Positions 7,919 through 15,786 of a DNA stretch of 46,907 nt are shown piece by piece. This DNA is from Thalassospira profundimaris (GTDB lineage: Bacteria; Pseudomonadota; Alphaproteobacteria; Rhodospirillales; Thalassospiraceae), in the NCBI RefSeq assembly GCF_003326795.1, contig NZ_JPWI01000020.1, positions 1 to 46,907 of the forward strand, written 5' to 3'. A program made the translations under genes and the position numbers. The notes under the pieces were generated by a model. The model was not told the origin of the DNA and ran no database searches. It worked only from the letters and a program-made list of their open reading frames with translations. Within the stretch, counting starts at the first letter, position 1. The number at the start of each line of letters is the position of its first letter.

Positions 7919-8827
7919 TTATTTGACGGCTGCTGCACAACCCGGAAGCCGGAAGAATTTCGGCAGTTTGGCAAAGATCGTGATATTGCCCAGCAACACC
8001 ATGGTAAGGCCGCTCGCACCAACCGGTGTCCAGACATAGCCTTCCAGGAAGGTTGAAACGGTCAATGCCACGACCGGGAACAGAACGGTGACATAGGCCG
8101 CGCGCCCTGCACCCACCCGGTTGACCAGTGCAAGATAGGCGATGAATGCCACCACCGATCCCGGAATGGCAAGATAAAGCAATCCGCCGATATAGAGCGG
8201 GTCGGTTGGCATGACCGGGCTCTGGCCACGCAGGGTGGCAAAGATAAACAGCAATACCGTGCCATAAATCATGCCGCGTGCGACCGCATCGCGGTTGGGA
8301 ATGCCCATGCTGTGCAGCTTGACCGACACCATGTTGCCGCAACTGAAAACGGCCGTGCCGCACAGGGCCAGCAACATGCCGGTAATCGCATGGGGATTAT
8401 GCGACAGCGCATAAATCTGGTTGGCAAACAGGCAGGCAATCCCGCCAAGGCCAAAACCCGCGCCAAAGACAAAGCGTATCCCCGGACGGTTGCCATAAAA
8501 GGCCCAGTTGCCGAGCGCATTGAAAATGGTCGAGGTGGTAAAGATCACCGCGACAATGCCGCTCGCGATATAGGCAGTCGCCGAATACATCAGGATAAAG
8601 TTGATGCCAAAAAGCCCGCAGCCCAGAAGCACGATCCAAGGATGGGCGCGCAAGGGAACCGGACGCCATTTGCGGGCAATCAGCAAAAATCCGCAAAGAA
8701 CGACCGCCGCCAGGGCAAAGCGATAAAAGATGGAAATTTCAACCGGGATCGGGCCGATCTGAAGCTTGATCGCATACCAGGTAAATCCCCAGCAGAAAGT
8801 AACAATGGCAAACAGGAGGGCAGTCAT
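7919..8827 (-). CDS. EamA/DMT-superfamily transporter
   Basis: A 302-residue membrane protein with two EamA repeats and about ten hydrophobic helices. It opens with LLFAIVTFCWGFTWYAIKLQ, has SGIVAVIFTTSTIFNAL in the first repeat and VTVLFPVVALTVSTFLEGY in the second. It is a probable exporter of a small metabolite. It is transcribed away from the AraC-type gene at 9078. The shared 250-base gap holds a 20-bp-spaced direct repeat and a palindrome, so the AraC protein is the likely controller. The substrate is unknown. Confidence 0.84.
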   Translation of the reverse strand: MTALLFAIVTFCWGFTWYAIKLQIGPIPVEISIFYRFALAAVVLCGFLLIARKWRPVPLRAHPWIVLLGCGLFGINFILMYSATAYIASGIVAVIFTTSTIFNALGNWAFYGNRPGIRFVFGAGFGLGGIACLFANQIYALSHNPHAITGMLLALCGTAVFSCGNMVSVKLHSMGIPNRDAVARGMIYGTVLLFIFATLRGQSPVMPTDPLYIGGLLYLAIPGSVVAFIAYLALVNRVGAGRAAYVTVLFPVVALTVSTFLEGYVWTPVGASGLTMVLLGNITIFAKLPKFFRLPGCAAAVK

Positions 8828-8900
8828 TTCGGGGCTTTCAATATTGGCGCGAGGGGTGAAACCCGTTCACTGGTGGCGCGAGCGGGATCAGGTTGTGCAA

Positions 8901-8921
8901 CGGATATGTGGGGCATATCCG
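8901..8921. repeat. Palindrome in the DMT/AraC divergent gap
   Basis: CGGATATG (8901-8908) and CATATCCG (8914-8921) form a perfect 8-bp inverted repeat with a five-base centre. It lies about 75 bases upstream of the DMT exporter start. It may be a second operator separate from the direct repeats at 8960-8991; no known factor is recognised. Confidence 0.45.
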
Positions 8922-8959
8922 ATCTGATGATTAAGCCATAATCAACCCACGGCATCTTT

Positions 8960-8991
8960 CACGTTCTTGCGGTGTTTTACACATTCTTGCG
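8960..8991. promoter_or_regulatory. Tandem direct repeat, probable AraC-family operator
   Basis: CACGTTCTTGCG (8960-8971) is repeated as CACATTCTTGCG (8980-8991), 11 of 12 bases equal, exactly 20 bp apart (two helical turns). AraC-family proteins bind such tandem half-sites on one DNA face. The site lies between the divergent DMT exporter and AraC genes, about 90 bases before the AraC start. Confidence 0.6.
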
Positions 8992-9077
8992 CAATTCAGG
9001 GCAGGGATGCGTTGAACATGCTTTGCAAGTTCGGGGGCTGGTGCGAATATGAACATCTGGAATTCTAGGAAGTCTTG

Positions 9078-10007
9078 ATGTCAGAACCGCATATGTCGCA
9101 ATTTTCCCGGTCCGGCTTTCAGCCGAACGGGCGCTATCAGAAATTTGAAGTCTTCAATCAGTTGATCGGGGACGCAAATCTGCTGCGCGCGGGGGATTTT
9201 GGCGACAGCATTTCGGCAGCACACTGGCGGCGCAAGGCCGATGTGATGACGCGCTATACCGATCCCGATCATCACACCATCAGTCTTTATGTGAATGGTG
9301 GAACCGGCATCCAGCGCCATGCCGGTGCCGATCCATTGACCGGTGGCGGGCCGGGGCGCTGCTGCCTGATGCCGGCTTTCATGACGTCGGACTGGCTGGT
9401 GCAGGGTGAGGTGGAACTGTTTCATCTTTATATCCCGCATGCCGCTTGGGAACGCGCCGTGGTCGAGGCTTTTGACATCGAACCCAATGCGGTCGAAGTG
9501 CCTGAGAAGACCTTCTTCCTTGATCCCCTGATCGAGCATACGGTGCGTCATGCCATGCTGCCCCTTGACTGGGATGTGGCGGCTGACCGGATGGCGATGT
9601 CGAATGCCGGACAGATGTTGATGGGGCATATGCTGCGCAGCTATTCGACGCGTCGTGATCTTGATTTCAAGGTGCGCGGTGGTCTGTCACCGATTGTCAA
9701 ACGCCGCGTCATCGACTTTGTCGATGCCAATCTTGATCAGCCGCTGACGATTGAAGAACTGGCAGATGTGGCGGATTTGTCGACCTATCACTTTGCCCGG
9801 ATGTTCCGCAAAACGCTTGGCGAGGCACCGCATAAATTTGTCCTGCGTCGCCGGATCGAACGGGCCATGGAAATGCTGCGCGGTGATCCGGCCTCGGTTG
9901 CCGAAATCGCCCTTGCTACCGGCTTTTCCAGTCAGGCCCATCTGACCACCCGGTTTGCCAGTTTTACCGGACTGACGCCAGCAAAATACAGAAGCGTCGC
10001 ACAGTAA
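9078..10007 (+). CDS. AraC-family transcriptional regulator
   Basis: A 309-residue protein. The first 200 residues are a variable effector domain, and residues about 205-305 hold the AraC double helix-turn-helix: first HTH around LTIEELADVADLSTYHFARMFRK, second around ASVAEIALATGFSSQAHLTTRF, ending in the family's GLTPAKYR motif. An AGGAAG site lies five bases before the ATG at 9078. It faces the DMT exporter and is the best candidate to bind the direct repeats at 8960-8991. The downstream TRAP genes are 490 bases away and have their own GntR regulator, so a link to them is less likely. Confidence 0.86.
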   Translation: MSEPHMSQFSRSGFQPNGRYQKFEVFNQLIGDANLLRAGDFGDSISAAHWRRKADVMTRYTDPDHHTISLYVNGGTGIQRHAGADPLTGGGPGRCCLMPAFMTSDWLVQGEVELFHLYIPHAAWERAVVEAFDIEPNAVEVPEKTFFLDPLIEHTVRHAMLPLDWDVAADRMAMSNAGQMLMGHMLRSYSTRRDLDFKVRGGLSPIVKRRVIDFVDANLDQPLTIEELADVADLSTYHFARMFRKTLGEAPHKFVLRRRIERAMEMLRGDPASVAEIALATGFSSQAHLTTRFASFTGLTPAKYRSVAQ

Positions 10008-10015
10008 GGCGACGC
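9994..10015 (+). other. Short inverted repeat over the AraC stop codon
   Basis: GCGTCGC (9994-10000) and GCGACGC (10009-10015) can form a 7-bp stem whose loop holds the stop codon. No T-run follows, so it is a weak candidate for a transcript end. Confidence 0.35.
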
Positions 10016-10409
10016 TGCGTCTGTATCTCTACTTTTGCAGTCTGACCAAAACCCTCCCTGATCTTAATTCTGCGTGCATCCGTCACCTTGGGCCGTTTCG
10101 CGTGCCGTTCCAGGCTTGGCTCACTTGGCAGGTAACGGCCGGACAGGGGTTTCAATGTCCTGGTTGTTGCTCTGCAACTAGTTGTCACGACTGGTGATGG
10201 AAAATTGTGTTCTTGCTGCCGGAAATAGCGCCCGAAAAGTGGTCAATCTTGATGTGTCATGTCGGGCTGAAGCGAGCCCTGATTTTCAATTTCATCGGGG
10301 TCGGTTTTGCCATGTTTGCGCCCTGGTTGATTACAAGCGGAACGTGTGAAAATGAATTTTTTAGTTTAAGTCATTGTTTTTTATATAAATTAACAAGCTG
10401 AGAATTCCG
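10016..10409. other. Non-coding gap before the TRAP operon
   Basis: About 390 bases without a credible gene. Short open frames on both strands lack ribosome sites and any recognisable sequence. The last 70 bases turn strongly A/T-rich (TTTTTTAGTTTAAG, TATATAAATTAA), consistent with an upstream promoter element region. I see no RNA gene. Confidence 0.5.
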
Positions 10410-10439
10410 TTGACAAGATTGGCAATTGATAATTAGGAT
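10410..10439 (+). promoter_or_regulatory. Probable promoter of the TRAP operon
   Basis: A consensus -35 box TTGACA (10410-10415) is followed at 17-18 bases by TTAGGA/TAGGAT (10433-10439), a fair -10. It lies about 60 bases before the dctP start, downstream of an A/T-rich stretch. Confidence 0.5.
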
Positions 10440-10480
10440 TTCACAACAACTAAAATATCAATTTAGGCAAAATGCCAATC
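10417..10480. repeat. Nested inverted repeats in the dctP leader
   Basis: GATTGGCA (10417-10424) is matched by TGCCAATC (10473-10480), and just inside it ATTGATA (10425-10431) by TATCAAT (10456-10462). The arms span from the promoter spacer to 18 bases before the start codon. They could be paired operator halves for the GntR regulator encoded at the operon end, or a leader RNA structure. Confidence 0.4.
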
Positions 10481-10498
10481 CAACGGGAGGATATCCAG

Positions 10499-11479
10499 AT
10501 GAAACTAGCGGTAAAAACACTCGGACTCTGTGCTGTGCTGGCCGGGGCTGTGGCCCTGTCGGTGCCAGCAACGGCTGCAACCACGCTTCGGATCGGAACC
10601 GTCTTGTCACCCAATGATCCGATGGGTCAGGGGCTTGAGAAGTTCAAGGCGGACGTGGAAAAGGCGACCAATGGTGATGTGATCATCGAGGTCTTCCACA
10701 ATTCCCAGCTTGGCGACACCACCGAAATGATCGATCAGGCCCGTGCCGGTGCTGCAATCGGCACCGTGACCGATGTTGCCCGCCTTTCAAGCTTCGTGCC
10801 GTCACTGGCCATCATGTCGGCTCCGTTCCTGTTCGATGCCTATGAGGAAGCCGACAAATTTGCGCTTTCGCCTGAATATATCGCCTGGGGGGATGAGTTG
10901 CGCGAGAAGTCCGGCCTCGTGATGATTGCGTCAAACTGGTATCAGGGCGCACGCCATGCCTTGACCCAGAAGCCGATTTCAAGCCCGGCCGACCTTGCCG
11001 GTGTGCGCATGCGCACCATCGGTGCGCCGGTATGGATTGAAACCATCCGTGCAATGGGGGCCGAACCAACCCCGATTGCCTGGGGCGAAGTCTATACCGC
11101 CTTGCAGCTTGGCACGATTGATGGTGCCGAAGCCCAGCCGACTGCGATCTGGAACGCAAAACTTTATGAAGTGATCAAGAATGTCACCAAAACCGGTCAC
11201 ATTCAGCTGGTCACAGCCCTTGTTGTCGGCGCACAGGCCTGGGACGAAATTTCCCCCGAAAACCAGAAAATCGTTCGTGACCTTGCGGTTGAGGATGGCC
11301 GTTATGCGTCGCAGCTGACCATCGAACTTGGTGACAAGGCGCTGGCAGATGTGGCGGCAAGCGGTGTTACCGTCAGCGATGTCGATCTGGCCCCGTTCAA
11401 GGAAGCCGTTGCCCCGGTTTACCAGATGCTTGATCTCGAAGCAGAGGCCGCCATCGTCAAAAAGGTTCTCGGTCGTTAA
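10499..11479 (+). CDS. dctP: TRAP transporter periplasmic binding protein
   Basis: A 326-residue DctP-family solute-binding protein. Residues 1-27 are a signal peptide cut around ATAA. The mature part starts LRIGTVLSPNDPMGQGLEKF and contains the ligand-anchoring arginine region LAGVRMRTIGAPVW and the GEVYTALQLGTIDGAE segment of the family. A GGGAGG site eight bases upstream fixes the ATG at 10499, although the frame is open from 10472. With the two membrane genes that follow it forms a sodium-driven importer for an organic or sugar acid. The exact ligand is not readable. Confidence 0.88.
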   Translation: MKLAVKTLGLCAVLAGAVALSVPATAATTLRIGTVLSPNDPMGQGLEKFKADVEKATNGDVIIEVFHNSQLGDTTEMIDQARAGAAIGTVTDVARLSSFVPSLAIMSAPFLFDAYEEADKFALSPEYIAWGDELREKSGLVMIASNWYQGARHALTQKPISSPADLAGVRMRTIGAPVWIETIRAMGAEPTPIAWGEVYTALQLGTIDGAEAQPTAIWNAKLYEVIKNVTKTGHIQLVTALVVGAQAWDEISPENQKIVRDLAVEDGRYASQLTIELGDKALADVAASGVTVSDVDLAPFKEAVAPVYQMLDLEAEAAIVKKVLGR

Positions 11480-11510
11480 TCGACGGATTTGACCCACCTG
11501 CCGTGCCTTC

Positions 11511-11540
11511 GTGCGTTGCCTTGTTTGCAGGGCAACGCAC
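11511..11540 (+). other. Stable intercistronic hairpin between dctP and dctQ
   Basis: GTGCGTTGCC (11511-11520) pairs perfectly with GGCAACGCAC (11531-11540) around a ten-base loop. No T-run follows. Its place directly after the binding-protein gene matches the hairpin in the Ehu unit at 5727-5763 and suggests stabilisation of the dctP message or partial read-through. Confidence 0.65.
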
Positions 11541-11567
11541 ATCAAACTTCAAAATGGAATGGAATAC

Positions 11568-12020
11568 ATGCTCAAGCGAATTGAGTTTGCCTGTGCCGGG
11601 GGGCTTCTGGTTGCGGTTGTTGTTCTTGTGGCAATCGCGTCTGTGGCGCGCGCAATGGGAACGCCGATCATCTGGTCGGTCGAAATGGCGCAGCTGATCT
11701 TTGCATGGCTTTGCATGCTGGCGGCCGACATTGCCATGCAGGAAGACCGGCATTTCGGCCTTCAGGTTCTTCAGGAAGTCTTTTCCGCACGGACCGTTGG
11801 CATGATCGAGATTTTCAACATTCTTGTCGTCATCAGTTTCCTTGCGTTTCTTCTCTATTACGCATGGGGCAACATGATCCTGATGCATCCGCGTCTTGTC
11901 GGTGCCGCACAGATTCATGCCTCCTACATTCACGCGTCGATGGTTGTCGGCATTCTTCTTATGTTGCGGACCATGGTGTCCCTGCTGATCCGGCGTATTC
12001 GAAACCGGGGGACCGTCTGA
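11568..12020 (+). CDS. dctQ: TRAP transporter small permease
   Basis: A 150-residue membrane protein with four hydrophobic helices, the DctQ pattern, including the SVEMAQLIFAWLCMLAADIAM segment. The frame is open from 11511. ATG codons occur at 11559 and 11568; the GGAATGGA stretch is better spaced for the second, so 11568 is chosen with moderate certainty. The stop codon overlaps the dctM start by one base (TGATG), so the two membrane subunits are coupled. Confidence 0.85.
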   Translation: MLKRIEFACAGGLLVAVVVLVAIASVARAMGTPIIWSVEMAQLIFAWLCMLAADIAMQEDRHFGLQVLQEVFSARTVGMIEIFNILVVISFLAFLLYYAWGNMILMHPRLVGAAQIHASYIHASMVVGILLMLRTMVSLLIRRIRNRGTV

Positions 12021-13300
12021 TGCTGATCCTGATTGCCATTCTGTTTACGGTTTTCCTCATTATCGGCTTGCCGGTTGCCTTTGCACTCGGGCTTGCATCC
12101 ATTCCGGTCTTTGTTGTCAGCGGTGCGATGCCGCCGACCGTGGTCATCCAGAAAATGGTGACTGCAACCCAAAGCTTTCCGCTTTTGGCTGTGCCATTCT
12201 TTATCCTTGCCGGGAACCTGATGAATGTGACCGGCATTACCTATCGGCTTGTCAAATTTGCCCGTCTTCTGACCGGCTGGATGGCTGGCGGGTTGGCACA
12301 GGTATCAATTGTGCTGAGTTTCATGATGGGCGGCATTTCCGGCTCTGCGGTTGCCGATGCCTCGATGGAGGCACGCCTTCTTGGCCCCAGCATGATCAAA
12401 CAGGGATTTTCCAAAGCATCGACTGCGGCGGTCCTGGCGTTTGGCTCCGTGATCACGGCGACCATTCCGCCCAGCATCGGGTTGATTTTGTTTGGTTTCG
12501 TCAATGAAGTTTCCATCGGTCGTCTGTTCCTTGCCGGGATCATTCCGGGCATTTGCCTGACCATTGTTTTGATGATCACGTCATGGTTTGTGGCAAAGAA
12601 AAATGGCTATCAGCCTGATCTGCCGCACATGCCCGCAGGCAAGGAACTGCTGAAAAGCTTTGGTGAAAGCATCTGGGCACTGGCCTTTCCGGTGATCCTG
12701 ATTGTCGGGTTCCGTTTTGGTCTGTTTACGGCGACCGAGGCTGGCGCGTTTCTTGTCTTCTATGCGCTGGCGGTCGGGTTTTTTGCCTATCGTGAACTCG
12801 ATTTCGCGAAGTTCAAAGAGGCCGTGACAAGCTCGGTATCCGATCTTGGCATGGTGATGTTGCTGATCATCATGGCGGCGGTTCTTGGTTATGCCATGAC
12901 CATTGAACGTGCCCCGCAACAGATCACCGAATTTGTCACGACCCTGACGGAAAATCCGACCGCGATTCTGATGCTGGTTGTGGCGGTTCTGGTGATCAGT
13001 GGCATGTTCCTTGAAGGGGCGGCCAATATCTTGCTGGTGACGCCAATTGTCATGCCGGTCCTGGTCAATGCCGGGTATGACCCGGTTCATATGGGGATCC
13101 TGATCGTGACTCTGATCAATTTCGGCGGTCTTACACCGCCTGTCGGGGTCATCATGTTTACGGTCTGCGGTATTCTTGATGTCAAAACAGGGGCCTATAC
13201 CAAGGCATCAATCCCGTTCTTCATCGCGATGGTGATCTTTTTCATCCTGATGGTAGCGGTCCCGAGTTTGACGTTGTTACTGCCCAATGCATTAATGTAA
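12020..13300 (+). CDS. dctM: TRAP transporter large permease
   Basis: A 426-residue DctM-family transport subunit with about twelve membrane helices. Family segments include FFILAGNLMN, the MMGGISGSAVADASM loop, SVITATIPPSIGLILFG and the mirrored C-terminal LINFGGLTPPVGVIMF. It forms the sodium-coupled elevator with DctQ. The ATG at 12020 shares its A with the dctQ stop. The GntR gene follows 48 bases later on the same strand. Confidence 0.9.
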   Translation: MLILIAILFTVFLIIGLPVAFALGLASIPVFVVSGAMPPTVVIQKMVTATQSFPLLAVPFFILAGNLMNVTGITYRLVKFARLLTGWMAGGLAQVSIVLSFMMGGISGSAVADASMEARLLGPSMIKQGFSKASTAAVLAFGSVITATIPPSIGLILFGFVNEVSIGRLFLAGIIPGICLTIVLMITSWFVAKKNGYQPDLPHMPAGKELLKSFGESIWALAFPVILIVGFRFGLFTATEAGAFLVFYALAVGFFAYRELDFAKFKEAVTSSVSDLGMVMLLIIMAAVLGYAMTIERAPQQITEFVTTLTENPTAILMLVVAVLVISGMFLEGAANILLVTPIVMPVLVNAGYDPVHMGILIVTLINFGGLTPPVGVIMFTVCGILDVKTGAYTKASIPFFIAMVIFFILMVAVPSLTLLLPNALM

Positions 13301-13348
13301 TGAGTGATCTCAAGGATTTAGGCATTCATAGAATTGCCAGGGAGATAG

Positions 13349-14071
13349 ATGAAAATGAATACATCTACGAGCGGACTGATTGGGATCTCTGATAGCGGGA
13401 TCAAGGGCAATGCCCATGTTCCGGCCTCGGCACTGGTCTATGAAGATATCCGCAACCGGATCATTTCACTGGCGCTGCTGCCCGAAACAACACTTGTGCG
13501 CGCTGAACTTGCCGAAAGTTTCAAGGTTAGCCAGTCGCCCGTGCGCGAAGCCATCATGCGTCTTGAGCAGGACGGGCTTGTGGTTTCCTATCCGCAATCG
13601 CGCACTGTGGTGACCAAGATCGACGAAGCCCGCATTCGTGAAGAACATTTTCTTCGGGTTGCGGCAGAATGCGAGGTGGTGCGCCAGCTTGCCGAGATCA
13701 AGGAATCCCCGGCCGTGACCAAGGCCAAGGGGTTGTTGAAAATGCAGGAAGCGCTTGTCGGCGATATTGAGCAGATTGATCTGTTCAAACAGCTTGATGA
13801 CAGCTTCCATGCGGCTTTGTTCAACGGTGTGAACCAGTCCAACCTGCATTTGCAGATCACCGCGCGCAGCGGCCATCTTGCCCGTGTCAGGACGCTTGAT
13901 CTACCGCGTGCAGGCAAGATGGTTTCGGTCCTTGATGGCCACAAGGCGGTTATTGAGGCCATTCAGTCAGGGGACGGGGCAACAGCGGTTACCGAGATGC
14001 GCCATCACCTTTCTGGCACCATGGAGCGCCTGCCTCTGATTATCGAAGAAAACAGATCCCTGTTTACCTAG
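13349..14071 (+). CDS. GntR-family (FCD) regulator of the TRAP operon
   Basis: A 240-residue protein with a GntR winged helix at about 25-95 (YEDIRNRIISLALLPE, VSQSPVREAIMRLEQDGLV) and an FCD all-helical domain after it, with DDSFHAALF and LDGHKAVIEAI ending in EMRHHL, the histidines and aspartate of which usually hold a metal next to the ligand. Such regulators sense organic acids. The gene closes the TRAP operon, has a GGGAG site before the ATG, and is followed by an intrinsic terminator, so it probably regulates dctPQM. Confidence 0.87.
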   Translation: MKMNTSTSGLIGISDSGIKGNAHVPASALVYEDIRNRIISLALLPETTLVRAELAESFKVSQSPVREAIMRLEQDGLVVSYPQSRTVVTKIDEARIREEHFLRVAAECEVVRQLAEIKESPAVTKAKGLLKMQEALVGDIEQIDLFKQLDDSFHAALFNGVNQSNLHLQITARSGHLARVRTLDLPRAGKMVSVLDGHKAVIEAIQSGDGATAVTEMRHHLSGTMERLPLIIEENRSLFT

Positions 14072-14112
14072 TGAAGACCTCCCTGTCCCCGGATAGGGTG
14101 TTGCTTGAACTG

Positions 14113-14150
14113 GTGCGTAGCGGCCTTACCGGCTACGCACCATTTTTTTA
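14113..14150 (+). terminator. Intrinsic terminator of the TRAP operon
   Basis: GTGCGTAGC (14113-14121) pairs with GCTACGCAC (14132-14140), with two further inner G-C pairs, and is followed by CATTTTTTTA. It lies just after the GntR gene and overlaps the end of the convergent NmrA-like gene. Confidence 0.88.
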
Positions 14151-14987
14151 TGCGCGTTTGGCAAGCTGCCATATCCCGCTTTTGGCAACGTCAGCTGCAA
14201 ATTGCGCCAATGTGTTTGGCTGCCGCCCAAGAATTTTCTCGACATCGCTGGTCGGCGTACTGTTTCGACCGTCCAGAACTTCGCGAAACAGATAGCCGAT
14301 CAGGGCGCGGAAATCTTCGGGAACCCCGTCATTGGCCAGACCCCGATCAAGGTCTTCAAGGGGGATTGACACAAAATCAATCGGGCGGTTGCTTGCGGTG
14401 CTGATGATGGCGGTCACCTCGGCAAAGGTCAGTGCTTGCGAACCGGAAAGCTCATAGGTTTTGCCAATATGCACCGGATCCAGCAGGCAGGTTACCGCGC
14501 AATCGGCAATGTCATTGGCATCTATGAAAGGTTCGGGGATGTTTCCTGCCGGAAGGGCAAGCGTACCTGACTGAAGATAGGGCAGGAAAAGATCCTCGTT
14601 GAAATTCTGAAAGAACCAGTTGGCACGCAGGATCGTGGCATCTGCACCTGATTGCAAAAGTGCTGCTTCTGCCAGATGTGCTGCTTCTTCGCCACGACCA
14701 GACAACATCACAAGCCGTTTTGCACCGTGGGCGAGGGCGGTTTTGGCAAACTGCGCGATGACCTTGTCTGATCCGGGAACCGCAAGGTCGGGCTGGAATG
14801 TGATGTAAACGGCATCAACATCGTGCAGGCAATCATCCCAGCTTTCAGGCTTGGTCCAGTCAAAGGCCGGTGTCGTGCTGCGCGATACGGCTTTTACCTC
14901 GTAGCCACGGGATGCAAGTTTTCCGGCAACGCGACGGCCGGTTTTGGCCGTTGCGCCAAGAACAAGAAAACGCGGATTTGTGGGCAT
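14148..14987 (-). CDS. NmrA-like NAD(P)-binding protein
   Basis: A 279-residue atypical short-chain dehydrogenase. It begins with a Rossmann strand and the glycine motif VLGATAKTGRRVA, has LVMLSGRG and ATILRANWFFQNF, and the FIDANDIADCAVTCLL segment typical of NmrA/HSCARG and quinone-oxidoreductase-2-like proteins. No catalytic Tyr-x-x-x-Lys pair is evident, so it may sense NADP(H) or act on a small quinone or carbonyl compound. A GGAGGAACCACC stretch precedes the ATG. It is transcribed away from a TetR gene across two tandem operators, so it is probably repressed by that protein. Confidence 0.82.
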   Translation of the reverse strand: MPTNPRFLVLGATAKTGRRVAGKLASRGYEVKAVSRSTTPAFDWTKPESWDDCLHDVDAVYITFQPDLAVPGSDKVIAQFAKTALAHGAKRLVMLSGRGEEAAHLAEAALLQSGADATILRANWFFQNFNEDLFLPYLQSGTLALPAGNIPEPFIDANDIADCAVTCLLDPVHIGKTYELSGSQALTFAEVTAIISTASNRPIDFVSIPLEDLDRGLANDGVPEDFRALIGYLFREVLDGRNSTPTSDVEKILGRQPNTLAQFAADVAKSGIWQLAKRA

Positions 14988-15014
14988 GGTGGTTCCTCCT
15001 GATGTGAGATTTCA

Positions 15015-15063
15015 AAATGTGAGTAATCCTCACATTTGCCAAATGTGATAAATCCTCGTATTT
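15015..15063. promoter_or_regulatory. Two tandem TetR-type operators
   Basis: Two 23-bp sites, 15015-15037 and 15041-15063, agree at 19 of 23 positions and start 26 bp apart. The first is a near-perfect palindrome (AATGTGAG at 15016-15023, CTCACATT at 15029-15036); the second is a degenerate copy. A further half-site, ATGTGAGA, lies at 15002-15009. They fill the gap between the NmrA-like and TetR genes and fit control of both. Confidence 0.7.
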
Positions 15064-15129
15064 TGTTCGTCAAGAGAGTTTGGTCATCATCAACCTGTGT
15101 CAGGTGTCGAAAATTACCGGAGATCACAG

Positions 15130-15777
15130 GTGAAAACAGGGCGTAACCAATTGTCGGAAAACGCGAAAACAATGCGCAAGGCACCATCCCAAAAACGCAG
15201 TCGCGAGCGGGTCGAAAATATCCTCAAGGTCGCCTGCGAGCTGATTTCAGCGCAGGGGAGTGATGCCATGAAGATGGGGGAGCTCGCAGAAAAGGCGGGA
15301 GTCTCTATCGGATCGCTCTATCAGTATTTCCCCGACAAGGCATCGATCATTCATGCGCTTGCCGACCGGTATAACGAGGAATCACAGCACTGCATCGAAG
15401 AGGCGCTGACACATGTCATGGATGCAAAGGGCTTTGTTGCTGCCTTTGAACAGCTGATCGATACCTATTATGAGCTGTTTCTGGCCGAACCGGTCATTTG
15501 CGATATCTGGACCGGAACACAGGCGGACAAAACGCTGCGCGATATGGAACTTGAAGTCAGTCGGGCGAATGCGGCCTTGCTGACCAAAACCATCCTGCGT
15601 ATTCGCAACAATGATGGTGACCACAATGCACTGGCCGCCCGGTGTCTTCTGATCATGTATAATGGCGAGGCAACCATGCGGCTTGCGATCTCGGTGCCGG
15701 CCCACGAGGGGCGCGAGATCATTAACAGCTACAAACGGATGGTGCAGCGGGAATTTGATGAAATGCTGCGGGTCTAG
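15130..15777 (+). CDS. TetR-family repressor
   Basis: A 215-residue protein with a TetR helix-turn-helix at about residues 15-75 (ILKVACELISAQGSDAMKMGELAEKAGVSIGSLYQYFPDKASI, quoted here in parts: GELAEKAGVS, GSLYQYFPDK). The remaining helices form the ligand and dimer domain. No ATG is well placed: a GTG at 15130 has GGAG seven bases upstream and is chosen; a GTG at 15097 and an ATG at 15172 are alternatives. It faces the NmrA-like gene across tandem operators, and is likely to autoregulate. Confidence 0.8.
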   Translation: MKTGRNQLSENAKTMRKAPSQKRSRERVENILKVACELISAQGSDAMKMGELAEKAGVSIGSLYQYFPDKASIIHALADRYNEESQHCIEEALTHVMDAKGFVAAFEQLIDTYYELFLAEPVICDIWTGTQADKTLRDMELEVSRANAALLTKTILRIRNNDGDHNALAARCLLIMYNGEATMRLAISVPAHEGREIINSYKRMVQREFDEMLRV

Positions 15778-15786
15778 GGCCTTAAA

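Noticed and set aside
9964..10188. Minus-strand frame after the AraC gene
   Set aside because: It overlaps the AraC end, is rich in Arg and Thr like random frames in GC-rich DNA, and has no ribosome site.
10207..10401. Open frame of 64 codons before the TRAP operon
   Set aside because: It starts with TTG without a ribosome site, has no family likeness, and runs into the A/T-rich promoter region.
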